Assembly (NCBI GenBank): GCA_045534635.1
Contig: JAZSKB010000038.1
Span: 35,004-99,003 of the forward strand
DNA: 64,000 nt
Origin: UBA1205 sp045534635
GTDB taxonomy: Bacteria; Bacteroidota; Bacteroidia; Bacteroidales; WCHB1-69
Reading direction: 5' to 3'
Under the pieces are notes generated by a model, which ran no database searches, had not been told where the DNA came from, and saw nothing but the letters and a program-made list of their open reading frames with translations. The stretch's first letter is position 1; each line of letters opens with the position of its first letter. This document shows, piece by piece, positions 42,785 through 50,100 of this stretch. A program made the translations under genes and the position numbers.

Positions 42785-43699
42785 TTATATTTCTATAGTA
42801 TTTCCTTCTATCGCTGAATATGTTTCTGGGAAAACCGTTTTAGCCTCTTCTTGCAAAAGAAAAATATCTTTATAGCGTGCAGAATAATGTCCAATTAGCA
42901 ATTTTTTCACACAAGCCGCTTTTGCAATTTGTGCTGCTTGAATAGTTGTCGAATGAAATTTATCTTTTGCCACTTGCTCTTTATCCCCCATAAACGTTGT
43001 TTCATGATAAAGCAAATCCACTTTTTTTATTTGTTTCACTATCGATGGACAATAAACTGTATCTGAACAATATGCAAAAGATTTTAATTTTTTATTTTTA
43101 TAAACTATCTCCTTATTAGGAAAAATATTTTGTTGTTCATCACAATAATCTTCACCCATTTTAATCCGTTCTATCCACTCTACAGAAAGTTGATGCGTTG
43201 CAAAAAATTCTTTTTTTATAAGATATGGAGAACCTTTTTCTTCAAAACGAAATCCATGTGTTTTTATGCTGTGTTTCAAAGGAATAGAATTTACAACTAT
43301 ATTATTATTTTCCAATAAAATATTTTTGCCTGCTTTTAGTGGATGAAAAATAAGTTCGTATTGTAATTGTGTTTTATCTGTTTCCAACAATTGTTGAATT
43401 ATCTTTTTCAAAGGGCGATGAGCATATATATGTAATGGATTTTTGCGACCTAATAAATTTTGAGAGAGAATAAAGCCAGGTAATCCCAAAAAATGGTCTC
43501 CATGTAAATGACTAATAAACACATGAGCAATTTTTTGCATACATATATTATACCTTCGCAATTGAATTTGAGTACCTTCTCCACAATCGATAAGCATCAA
43601 TTCTTTTGTTCTATCACTACGAAGCAAAAAGGCACTTGGATGCCTCATTTTTGTCGGTGTTGCCGAACTACAACCTAAAACTGTTAAATACAACGACAT
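42785..43699 (-). CDS. rnz: Ribonuclease Z
   Basis: A 304-residue metallo-beta-lactamase-fold endonuclease that trims tRNA 3' ends. Zinc-binding HLHGDH is at residues 64-69; LIDCGEGTQIQLRR precedes it, and later histidines and aspartates are visible (YCSDTVY, LYHETTF, HSTTIQAAQIAK, LIGHYSARY). Length and motifs match the bacterial short form. No TAnnTTTG box was seen in front of it; an intrinsic terminator hairpin of the preceding dipeptidase gene ends only a few bases before its ATG, so it may depend on read-through. Confidence 0.95.
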   Translation of the reverse strand: MSLYLTVLGCSSATPTKMRHPSAFLLRSDRTKELMLIDCGEGTQIQLRRYNICMQKIAHVFISHLHGDHFLGLPGFILSQNLLGRKNPLHIYAHRPLKKIIQQLLETDKTQLQYELIFHPLKAGKNILLENNNIVVNSIPLKHSIKTHGFRFEEKGSPYLIKKEFFATHQLSVEWIERIKMGEDYCDEQQNIFPNKEIVYKNKKLKSFAYCSDTVYCPSIVKQIKKVDLLYHETTFMGDKEQVAKDKFHSTTIQAAQIAKAACVKKLLIGHYSARYKDIFLLQEEAKTVFPETYSAIEGNTIEI

Positions 43700-43704
43700 A
43701 TTTT

Positions 43705-43737
43705 AAAAAAAGCATCTACCCATTAACGGTAGATGCT
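43705..43737 (-). terminator. Intrinsic terminator between the C69 dipeptidase gene and rnz
   Basis: On the minus strand the perfect stem AGCATCTACC/GGTAGATGCT with a 7-nt loop is followed by TTTTTT; the T run ends about 5 nt before the rnz ATG. Confidence 0.88.
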
Positions 43738-43750
43738 TTGTATTTCATTT

Positions 43751-45499
43751 TTATTTTGCTTGTAAATTTTCTCCTGCGTCTTCAATAATCATTTTGTAAA
43801 ACCATTCTGGATACAAAGGATGTGCTGGTTGTGCTGAATACGATGGATTTAAACCATTATTTTCAAATTTACCATCTTTTTCTTTTTTCACATTGCCATC
43901 AATATATTTTACAAGCAAATAATTAGACAAATCTTGCCATGCGTTGAACATTTCATCTGCGGCTTTTGCTGAAAATTTATTCAAAGCGTCAATACCTTTT
44001 GTTGCATCTTTGGTGTACAAATCTACCAATGACTGTGTCTGTGTTGCAACTTGTTGTTGAAAATCTGTTTCTAATTTCTTTTGTACTTTTTGAATATCAA
44101 CAATCATATCGTTGTAACGAGAATAAGCAAAATTGCTTACTCTATTAAACAACCAGAATGCGGAAGTATTTGAATAGGTCATCATATCTCCATTGCCTTC
44201 TTTGAAGCAATTTGGTATTTGGGTAATACCACAAAACATTGGTACATAGCAAGTACTATAAGTATCATCTACACCAAACCAAAGAATACCTCCAACAGGA
44301 CTTGGATATTGTCCTCTACATTGAGCGACAAAAGAAAATCCTGTTTGTTGGGTTGCTGTTGCTCTTTCGTGAATATAATTTTTACCTTGATATTCCCATG
44401 TCATTGGTCTCCAACGATAAGGACATTGATAAGGACCTGCTCCTTTATCTTTGGTCATATCCATTGAAGTGCCTTCATAGTGGTCTCTCATCATTGCAAT
44501 AACATCATCTAAAGAAAGTTGGTTGGTTGGTTTTATCCACAATGGCATACGATGTTGTAAATTGTCTCCACGTGCATAATCTTCATATTGAGCCATTTCT
44601 GTTGGATTTACTCTCAAAAAACCAGCCCAAACACGTGCTTCACAAAAACGAGCACCATCAAATGTAAGTGGATTGTATGTATCGGCAAAACTAAATTCTT
44701 CATCAGAACCACTATAAATTCCTATTGCTCTTGCATAAGAAATTACATCAGAAGCATAAACAACTTCTACTTCTTTGTTGAATATTTTAGACATATTTTT
44801 TGAAGAAATCGATTTTTTTCCATCTTCTTTTGGAAATGTGGTAATACGTGCTTGATTTGCATGACCTCCAACATAACCATCTGGAATACGCATTGCTACC
44901 CAAACAGCTCCTTTTGTTGTTCGTTTGGTATCTATATTTCCTTTTTTATCTAAAATAGGTTTTCCTTTTCCTATAAGATCCATTACCCATACTTCATTAG
45001 GGTCTGCTATAGAAAAAGATTCTCCAGAACTTGCATAACCATAAGTTGACAACAATTCTGACATCACTTTTATTGCCTCTCGAGCATTTTTTGCTCTTTG
45101 CAATGTGATATAAATTAAACTACCATAGTCTATAATACCATTAGGTTTTCCCAATTCTTCCAATCCGCCATAAGTTGTTTCGGCAATAGCCAACTGATGT
45201 TCATTCATATTGCCAACAACAGAATAGGTACGTTCTGCTTGAAGTATTTGTCCTAATTTTTTTCCTGTATCCCATTCATAAATATCCATCATTGTTCCTG
45301 CTGGATAAGTTGCCGCTTGACGATAATACAATTCTCCATACAATGTATGAGAATCTGCGGCATAAGTAACAAATGTTGAACCATCTTTACTTGCTCCTTT
45401 TGTTACCAAAAAATTTGTACACGCTTCTGCTACATTGTTGCCTAATAATAAGATTGTAGCGATTGCTGCTGTGATTATTCTTCCCTTTTTCATTGTCAT
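43751..45499 (-). CDS. C69 family dipeptidase
   Basis: A 582-residue exported Ntn-hydrolase. The signal peptide is followed by C27 (VAEACTNFLVTKGASKDGST, split here at C27), which becomes the N-terminal nucleophile after cleavage. Family stretches follow: YAADSHTLYGEL, GNMNEHQLAIAETTYGG, LIYITLQRAKNAREAI, and GGILWFGVDDTYSTCYVPMFCG. C69 enzymes hydrolyse dipeptides, fitting a peptide-fermenting lifestyle. Located 10 nt after the 45510-46043 gene, so probably cotranscribed with it; its terminator is at 43705-43737. Confidence 0.95.
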   Translation of the reverse strand: MTMKKGRIITAAIATILLLGNNVAEACTNFLVTKGASKDGSTFVTYAADSHTLYGELYYRQAATYPAGTMMDIYEWDTGKKLGQILQAERTYSVVGNMNEHQLAIAETTYGGLEELGKPNGIIDYGSLIYITLQRAKNAREAIKVMSELLSTYGYASSGESFSIADPNEVWVMDLIGKGKPILDKKGNIDTKRTTKGAVWVAMRIPDGYVGGHANQARITTFPKEDGKKSISSKNMSKIFNKEVEVVYASDVISYARAIGIYSGSDEEFSFADTYNPLTFDGARFCEARVWAGFLRVNPTEMAQYEDYARGDNLQHRMPLWIKPTNQLSLDDVIAMMRDHYEGTSMDMTKDKGAGPYQCPYRWRPMTWEYQGKNYIHERATATQQTGFSFVAQCRGQYPSPVGGILWFGVDDTYSTCYVPMFCGITQIPNCFKEGNGDMMTYSNTSAFWLFNRVSNFAYSRYNDMIVDIQKVQKKLETDFQQQVATQTQSLVDLYTKDATKGIDALNKFSAKAADEMFNAWQDLSNYLLVKYIDGNVKKEKDGKFENNGLNPSYSAQPAHPLYPEWFYKMIIEDAGENLQAK

Positions 45500-45509
45500 T
45501 ATTTTATTT

Positions 45510-46043
45510 TTATGCTGATAATTGCTTTAAATATTTTTCTACTTCGGTTAAATGTTCTACAATACAAATTGAACTATCTGTTTGTATTACAAGATTATAA
45601 AATTTTATTTTTTCGCTATCTCTTCCTATTCTTAATATTGAATCGGATAAAAATTGCAGATACAATATTGGTAAATTTGTGTTTGTATTTATATCTATTA
45701 AAATATCAAATTTTTCTTGCATCAAATCTTGGGTATATTGATGATTTAGGTGACCAAATATTGAAAAATGATTTTTTGCTACTATTTTAATACATTCATT
45801 ATTGTTTATCGTTTTCAAATTATCATCAATATATACAACAAATTGTATTTTTGCTCTTTGATTTTGTTGCCATTGAATAAGTAAACTTTTATCTTTTTCC
45901 CATTCTTCAATAGAAGAATAAGAAATTAAAATGCCTACTTTCTCCGCAACATCAATAGATAAAAACCGAGGGGCTTTTTCCATTCGATGAAAAGCCAATC
46001 GGGATATTTGCTTTTGTAAATAATGTTTTTTAAAAAAAATCAT
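45510..46043 (-). CDS. DUF6913-like conserved hypothetical protein
   Basis: A 177-residue cytosolic protein. The body (SIDVAEKVGILISYSSIEEWE, then CIKIVAKNHFSIFGHL and FDILIDINTNTNLPILYLQFLSDSILRIG) resembles the Bacteroidota family DUF6913; the assignment is from memory of the pattern only. The start at 46043 is preferred over 46085 because a TATCTTTG promoter box lies at 46063-46070, inside the longer version. Function unknown; cotranscribed with the dipeptidase. Confidence 0.7.
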   Translation of the reverse strand: MIFFKKHYLQKQISRLAFHRMEKAPRFLSIDVAEKVGILISYSSIEEWEKDKSLLIQWQQNQRAKIQFVVYIDDNLKTINNNECIKIVAKNHFSIFGHLNHQYTQDLMQEKFDILIDINTNTNLPILYLQFLSDSILRIGRDSEKIKFYNLVIQTDSSICIVEHLTEVEKYLKQLSA

Positions 46044-46062
46044 AACATTGCAAATGTTTTGG

Positions 46063-46070
46063 CAAAGATA
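46063..46070 (-). promoter_or_regulatory. -7 box (TATCTTTG) for the 45510 and C69 genes
   Basis: TATCTTTG on the minus strand, 19 nt before the ATG at 46043. Confidence 0.65.
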
Positions 46071-46147
46071 ACATAAAAAATTCAAATATTTATCACGAAA
46101 GGCAACAAAAATTTATAATTTCTACTTGGAACGTAGAAAAAACGCTT

Positions 46148-46197
46148 ATGCGGATTGTAAATCCGCATGAATAGAGTCGTTGGATTTGCAATCCAAC
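46148..46197. repeat. Two GGATT-N3-AATCC mini-palindromes
   Basis: ATGCGGATT-GTA-AATCCGCAT (46148-46168) and GTTGGATT-TGC-AATCCAAC (46179-46197), both perfect stems with 3-nt loops, same plan as 6720-6769. They fill the gap next to the 76-bp direct repeat. Confidence 0.75.
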
Positions 46198-46273
46198 ATA
46201 TTATTATACTTTTTCTGAATCACAAATTCTTATACTCCGTTCTGCCGAATTTGTAATTCGGCAGAACGAATAT
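46198..46273. repeat. 76-bp direct repeat, copy 1 (downstream of the GIY-YIG gene)
   Basis: Differs from 47109-47184 at two positions only. It contains the palindrome TTCTGCCGAATT-TGT-AATTCGGCAGAA's arms (stem TTCTGCCGAATT, 3-nt loop), a relative of the mini-palindromes. Confidence 0.92.
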
Positions 46274-46366
46274 TTCTCTTTTCTATTTTAATAAAATTAT
46301 CTGTTATTTTGAATTTTATTATATTTATGAAACATCATTTTTTACTCTATGTCAATACATTTACAT

Positions 46367-47110
46367 TTATTTCGAAAAAATTTTCAATTCTCTACTTCTA
46401 ACAGCATTTTGAAGTTCCTCAAACAATTCTTTTGCCTTTTCTTTCGCCTCTTCACGAACATTCGGTTCATCTGCTTTTTTCTTATTTTGTAGTACTGTTT
46501 CGTCAGAATACGATAAAGCCAAATATTCAAAATACATTGCCTCATCAATATATAGTTTATCATTATCATTTCCTACATATATTAAAGCATAATCCCAATC
46601 AAATTTTTGTTTTGAATTGTGTGTTCGCAATCTTTCACCCAGATTTCCTGTATAACCAATATAGAATTTTTTATTGCTTTTATCAACAAGAATATATATG
46701 TTGGCTTCTTCATCATATATTTTGTATGCATCTTTATCGATCCTTTTTATTTTCTCTATACAATCTGAATCAGCCCCTTCTTTTATTTTTTTCAAATTTT
46801 CGGGAACAGCATTTCTGCCTTTTTCTGTTAATTTCCATATCCCTCGCGTTGAATTGTCTATATAACCCTCTTCACGCAAATCATTTCTTGTCCAATGAAT
46901 ATCATAATGATATTTCGTGTTATGACGTCCTTTACTTTTTTGCTCTACAAATTCCTTGGACAAGTTTAACTCTTTCTCTATCTCGTCCATCACATCTTGC
47001 GGCTTTGCTTTTCCTTTTTTTTGGAGAACTTCAATAATTTTTGCTCTATAAATTTCTTTTTTTTCCGGATAGGAAAGGGTCTCAAATTTTTTATTTTTAT
47101 TCATATTCAT
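46367..47110 (-). CDS. Mrr_N winged-helix / GIY-YIG endonuclease fusion
   Basis: A 247-residue protein. Residues ~18-105 look like the Mrr N-terminal winged-helix domain (YRAKIIEVLQKKGKAKPQDV, then HWTRNDLREEGYIDNSTRGI, WKLTEKGR) found in type IV restriction enzymes. Residues ~135-205 form a GIY-YIG nuclease: NIYILVDKSNKKFYIGYTG (Y139, Y150, G152), R160/R162 in GERLRTHN, and an acidic residue around E190 (YIDEAMYFE) for metal binding. A lysine-rich tail follows. Probable DNA target recognition plus cleavage; restriction or homing-like roles are both possible. Two 76-bp direct repeats bracket the gene, and its ATG straddles the edge of the upstream copy. Confidence 0.85.
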   Translation of the reverse strand: MNMNKNKKFETLSYPEKKEIYRAKIIEVLQKKGKAKPQDVMDEIEKELNLSKEFVEQKSKGRHNTKYHYDIHWTRNDLREEGYIDNSTRGIWKLTEKGRNAVPENLKKIKEGADSDCIEKIKRIDKDAYKIYDEEANIYILVDKSNKKFYIGYTGNLGERLRTHNSKQKFDWDYALIYVGNDNDKLYIDEAMYFEYLALSYSDETVLQNKKKADEPNVREEAKEKAKELFEELQNAVRSRELKIFSK

Positions 47111-47184
47111 ATTATTATACTTTTTCTGAATTACAAATTCTTATACTCCATTCTGCCGAATTTGTAATTCGGCAGAACGAATAT
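47109..47184. repeat. 76-bp direct repeat, copy 2 (upstream of the GIY-YIG gene)
   Basis: Near-identical to 46198-46273. The first two bases of the nuclease start codon lie in this repeat, and its other end is 5 nt from the stop of the BspA-like gene. Confidence 0.92.
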
Positions 47185-47188
47185 GATT

Positions 47189-48406
47189 TTATTCCTTTAT
47201 AAATTTTATTGTATGTTGGTTATTTTTTATAAAATACATTCCTTTTGACAAATTAGATACATCTATTTGTTGGTCTTCTGTGATTTGTTGTTTTAAAACC
47301 AATCGACCAGTTATGTCGAATATTTCGATATCAGATGTTTCTATACCACTTATGGTGATTTGGTCTTTTGCCGGATTAGGATATACTTTTATGTTTTGTA
47401 TATTACTTTCATTTACTGATGTATTAGCTGGTTGAAAATGAGCAAGAAAATAACTGTCATCTGTTATATGTGCAGTATAGTCAGTTGATGGATTGACAGG
47501 TTTACCATTGAGAGTCCAATACAAAAATTTGTATCCTTTTGCTGGTTTTGCAACCATTCTTATTATCGCTTTATCACAATCACGAGTATGATAGTCTTGG
47601 TGTTCATATAATTCTACAATTTCACCACCTTCTGCTGCTTCAACTTTGTAAGTATAAGTATTCCTTTCATATAATGAACCATAATCTTTCAATTCGTTGG
47701 AAAAATAATTGGTACTACCACAAGGAATTTCCATTATCCAACTGTGTGAAAAATCTAAAATTTTTCCATCAAATTTTACATTTTTTGCTGGTATTCTTAT
47801 AAGAACCAAATTGGAACAATATGAAAATGCAGAACTTTTTATTTCTTTTATTGATTTTGGTAATATTACACTATCTAAACTCGAACAAAAAGAAAATGCT
47901 CCGATTTCTATAGTTGTTAAAGAATCTGGTAATACTAAATTTCTTAAACGACTACAACCAGAAAATGTATAAGTTTCTATGATTTTTACATTTTTAGGTA
48001 ATATTGCTGCTTCTAAACTATCACAATTCTGAAACGCATAAGCACCGATTGTTTTTATACTTTCTGGGAAATTGATTCGTTTAATTGTTTCACAACCATA
48101 AAAAGCATATCTACCAATACTTTCTATTGTTGATGGCAAAGAAACTTCATCAATAGTGTCGTTGCTGTTAAAAGCACGCTCACCGATTCTAACAACTTTG
48201 TATCTATCTGCTTGGTATTGGATATATTCAGGAATCAGTATGTTTCCCAAATACCTTTCATCTCCAGAAGTAACTTCTACAATACCCTCACCTATTCTGG
48301 TGTAATAGATACCATCAATTTTAAAATTGTATGCACTAACTTGCATAATCATAAACAGCATCGCTGCAAAACTCATTGTCTTTAAAAAACTTTCTCTCAT
48401 AAGCAT
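47189..48406 (-). CDS. BspA-type leucine-rich-repeat surface protein with T9SS sorting domain
   Basis: A 405-residue protein with signal peptide (to about VSAYN), five or six Treponema/BspA-type LRR_5 units (for example VSLPSTIESIGRYAFYGCET, INFPESIKTIGAYAFQNCDS), an InlB B-repeat-like module (EAAEGGEIVELYE to YFLAHFQP, about 255-325) and a T9SS type A domain (VYPNPAKDQITISG, LSKGMYFIKNNQHTIKFIKE). BspA-like proteins are surface adhesins. Own promoter at 48428-48435. Confidence 0.92.
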   Translation of the reverse strand: MLMRESFLKTMSFAAMLFMIMQVSAYNFKIDGIYYTRIGEGIVEVTSGDERYLGNILIPEYIQYQADRYKVVRIGERAFNSNDTIDEVSLPSTIESIGRYAFYGCETIKRINFPESIKTIGAYAFQNCDSLEAAILPKNVKIIETYTFSGCSRLRNLVLPDSLTTIEIGAFSFCSSLDSVILPKSIKEIKSSAFSYCSNLVLIRIPAKNVKFDGKILDFSHSWIMEIPCGSTNYFSNELKDYGSLYERNTYTYKVEAAEGGEIVELYEHQDYHTRDCDKAIIRMVAKPAKGYKFLYWTLNGKPVNPSTDYTAHITDDSYFLAHFQPANTSVNESNIQNIKVYPNPAKDQITISGIETSDIEIFDITGRLVLKQQITEDQQIDVSNLSKGMYFIKNNQHTIKFIKE

Positions 48407-48427
48407 TTTTAATATTTCGTTTTTCTA

Positions 48428-48435
48428 CAAACTTA
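48428..48435 (-). promoter_or_regulatory. -7 box (TAAGTTTG) of the BspA-like gene
   Basis: TAAGTTTG on the minus strand, 22 nt before the ATG, directly behind the stop of the NucS-like gene. Confidence 0.55.
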
Positions 48436-48436
48436 A

Positions 48437-49165
48437 TTAATCACTGATTTTTAATTCTAATTCATAGAATTTAAGGCTAATCTTTGGATTGACTTTAAGT
48501 GCAGATAAAAGTTTGGTTAAATCTCCACTATTTTCTTTTTGTCTATGCCAAATGATAATACCGCGAACATCTTTATCTTGAGCAAGATTTTCTTTTACCC
48601 AACCCATATAGCGTTGAATTTGACCAACAACCGCATCGCTACTTCTTTCTTTTTTAAGTTCAATAACAACAAAGTCGCCATTATTATCTTTGCATAAAAT
48701 ATCTATAACTCCAACCTGATTGGTATTGTATTCTACTCCTTCAATACCTTTATAAAGTTTCAAATTTTCAAATTTGTCCTTTTTAATTTTATCGGCAAGA
48801 ATATCTTGGACTAGCTTTTCTTTTTCCGGGATTATAAAATCCTTTTCTTCTATTTGTTCTATTTGTTTATTAGTAATATTGACTTTTACAATATTTTTTT
48901 CCGAATCAATTTCAAAATCTATAACACAACCTCCCTTCAACCAATTGTGTTTTTTATAGAATTCTGTTGCGTAGATACGTCCATATTTATCTATTTTCAC
49001 AGAATAAGAATCTCCATCTGTACAAACTAACTGAAGAGGTATATTTTCATTAATAATTCCAAATATTTCTTCTACGTGCATTCTAGAGAATACAATTTTT
49101 TTGTATTCTACATCGCTTGAGGTTATTCGTTTTGAAAATTTACGAATTTTATTTTTATAAATCAT
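48437..49165 (-). CDS. NucS-like (DUF91) PD-(D/E)xK endonuclease
   Basis: A 242-residue protein whose C-terminal half matches the NucS/EndoMS nuclease domain: VGVIDILCKDNNGDFVVIEL with D155 and E169, K171 (ELKK), then Q182-x3-Y186 (GQIQRYMGWV) and the following RGIIIWH. These are the residues of a RecB-type PD-(D/E)xK active site. NucS proteins act on branched or mismatched DNA in archaea and actinobacteria; the N-terminal half here differs (SRMHVEEIFGIINENIPLQLV, split into shorter segments) so the target may differ. Monocistronic from a promoter at 49194-49201. Could be a restriction or repair enzyme. Confidence 0.85.
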   Translation of the reverse strand: MIYKNKIRKFSKRITSSDVEYKKIVFSRMHVEEIFGIINENIPLQLVCTDGDSYSVKIDKYGRIYATEFYKKHNWLKGGCVIDFEIDSEKNIVKVNITNKQIEQIEEKDFIIPEKEKLVQDILADKIKKDKFENLKLYKGIEGVEYNTNQVGVIDILCKDNNGDFVVIELKKERSSDAVVGQIQRYMGWVKENLAQDKDVRGIIIWHRQKENSGDLTKLLSALKVNPKISLKFYELELKISD

Positions 49166-49193
49166 AATTTTAAATAATTTTTAATTAATATTG

Positions 49194-49201
49194 CAAAAGT
49201 A
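49194..49201 (-). promoter_or_regulatory. -7 box (TACTTTTG) of the NucS-like gene
   Basis: TACTTTTG then CA on the minus strand, 28 nt before the ATG at 49165. Confidence 0.65.
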
Positions 49202-49266
49202 TCATTTGAAGTATATACAAAGAACTTTCAAAGCGTGAAAATAAATCACTAATCCGTGAACATTAT

Positions 49267-49611
49267 TCAATGTTTTTTAGAATTTTTCAATGTTTTCAAT
49301 GTTTTCAATAATTCGGATAAGCGAACAACATTTTCGGTGGAAAGGTTTTCAAGAGATATGTTCAAATTTAATTGCACATTGTTTTGTTTATTTAAATTAG
49401 ACTGTTTCATTACATCTATCAAAAAATTATGTTTTAATACTTTAGAAATCTTTACCAACAAATCCACATCAATAGTTTCTCGTTTAAAGATTTTATAAAC
49501 ATTGGTTCTATCGCAATGAATGCGTCTTGCAAACTCCGCTACGGAAAGCCCACTTTTATCAAAAACGTCTTTTATAAGCTGTCCAATATGTATGTTGTCT
49601 TGTTTTTTCAT
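49267..49611 (-). CDS. Small XRE/Cro-type helix-turn-helix protein
   Basis: A 114-residue protein with an N-terminal helix-turn-helix (GLSVAEFARRIHCDRTNVYKIF, about residues 21-42, given in part) of the lambda-repressor-like class, followed by a helix and an Asn/Leu-rich tail. The tail end (LKTLKTLKN) is coded by tandem 9-nt units, so its length may vary between strains. A DNA-binding regulator is likely, but its target is unknown. It lies upstream of the NucS-like gene, which has its own promoter. Confidence 0.82.
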   Translation of the reverse strand: MKKQDNIHIGQLIKDVFDKSGLSVAEFARRIHCDRTNVYKIFKRETIDVDLLVKISKVLKHNFLIDVMKQSNLNKQNNVQLNLNISLENLSTENVVRLSELLKTLKTLKNSKKH

Positions 49612-49666
49612 CTTTATTAAAATTTTAAGTTCTTATAGTATTTTACTAATAGTTTACAAAAAAAAT

Positions 49667-49692
49667 ACAGATAGCCCTCAAAGGTTATCTGT
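49667..49692 (-). terminator. Intrinsic terminator upstream of the HTH gene
   Basis: Minus strand: ACAGATAACC/GGCTATCTGT (one G-T pair) with a 6-nt loop followed by an A and a T run. It lies between the promoter box at 49832-49839 and the HTH start at 49611, so it would end a transcript of about 160 nt or attenuate the HTH gene. Confidence 0.75.
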
Positions 49693-49736
49693 ATATGTAT
49701 TTGATTTACAATTATGTAAATTGTGAATAATAGAAT

Positions 49737-49814
49737 TTACCCCCCCCCGTAAATTATTGATTTACAGTGTGTTATAATCAATTTTATATATTCAATAATT
49801 ATTATCAACGTCAT
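49737..49814 (-). CDS. Possible 25-residue hydrophobic peptide ending in a poly-G tract
   Basis: Starts about 10-15 nt after the predicted transcription start from the box at 49832-49839 and reads MTLIIIIEYIKLIITHCKS followed by IIYGGG and a stop. The final glycines are coded by the 9-base G run. Short, Ile-rich and in a promoter-to-terminator unit, it could be a leader or type I toxin-like peptide, or chance. Confidence 0.25.
   Translation of the reverse strand: MTLIIIIEYIKLIITHCKSIIYGGG
49740..49748. repeat. Poly-C/poly-G tract of nine
   Basis: Nine consecutive C in otherwise AT-rich DNA, flanked by the complementary arms AATTTA and TAAATT so that the C run forms a hairpin loop. Homopolymers like this are prone to slippage. 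Confidence 0.9.
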
Positions 49815-49831
49815 AAAATTTCAATTTTTTG

Positions 49832-49839
49832 CAAAAGTA
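49832..49839 (-). promoter_or_regulatory. -7 box (TACTTTTG) upstream of the HTH gene
   Basis: TACTTTTG then CA on the minus strand, about 220 nt before the HTH ATG, with a terminator hairpin between. Confidence 0.6.
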
Positions 49840-49904
49840 TAACTTTTTTTAATATAAATTTTTGTTTTAGAAAAAAAATTGTTAAGTTCCTATATTAGTA
49901 TTTT

Positions 49905-49980
49905 TTCGTTGTCTTCGACAGGCTCAGACACCGAAAAAAATACATGAATTTCGGTAGTTTCGACAAGTTCAACCACCGAA
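49905..49980. repeat. Two 31-nt TTCGACA-type direct repeats
   Basis: Copies at 49905-49935 and 49950-49980 share TTCGACAxGxTCA and end in ACCGAA; copy 2 begins TTCGGT and ends ACCGAA, so its ends can pair. Repeats built on this TTCGACAAGTTCA motif are common between genes in Bacteroidota. Confidence 0.75.
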
Positions 49981-50072
49981 CAATTCATTTTGCAGAATTT
50001 GGAAATCCAACAAAATTGGTATCTACATTTGTAATGCAAGCAGATTTTTTTCAAAGATATACATTTTTTTTA

Positions 50073-50080
50073 TACTTTTG
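50073..50080 (+). promoter_or_regulatory. -7 box (TACTTTTG) of rlmN
   Basis: TACTTTTG, 20 nt before the rlmN ATG. A minus-strand match (TATCTTTG at 50052-50059) lies close by and points towards the repeat region. Confidence 0.65.
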
Positions 50081-50100
50081 TATTTGCAAAAAAAATAGTA

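Noticed and set aside
46432..47037. A 201-codon open frame antisense to the Mrr_N/GIY-YIG gene
   Set aside because: Sense strand has recognisable domains; the antisense product is low-complexity with no start context.
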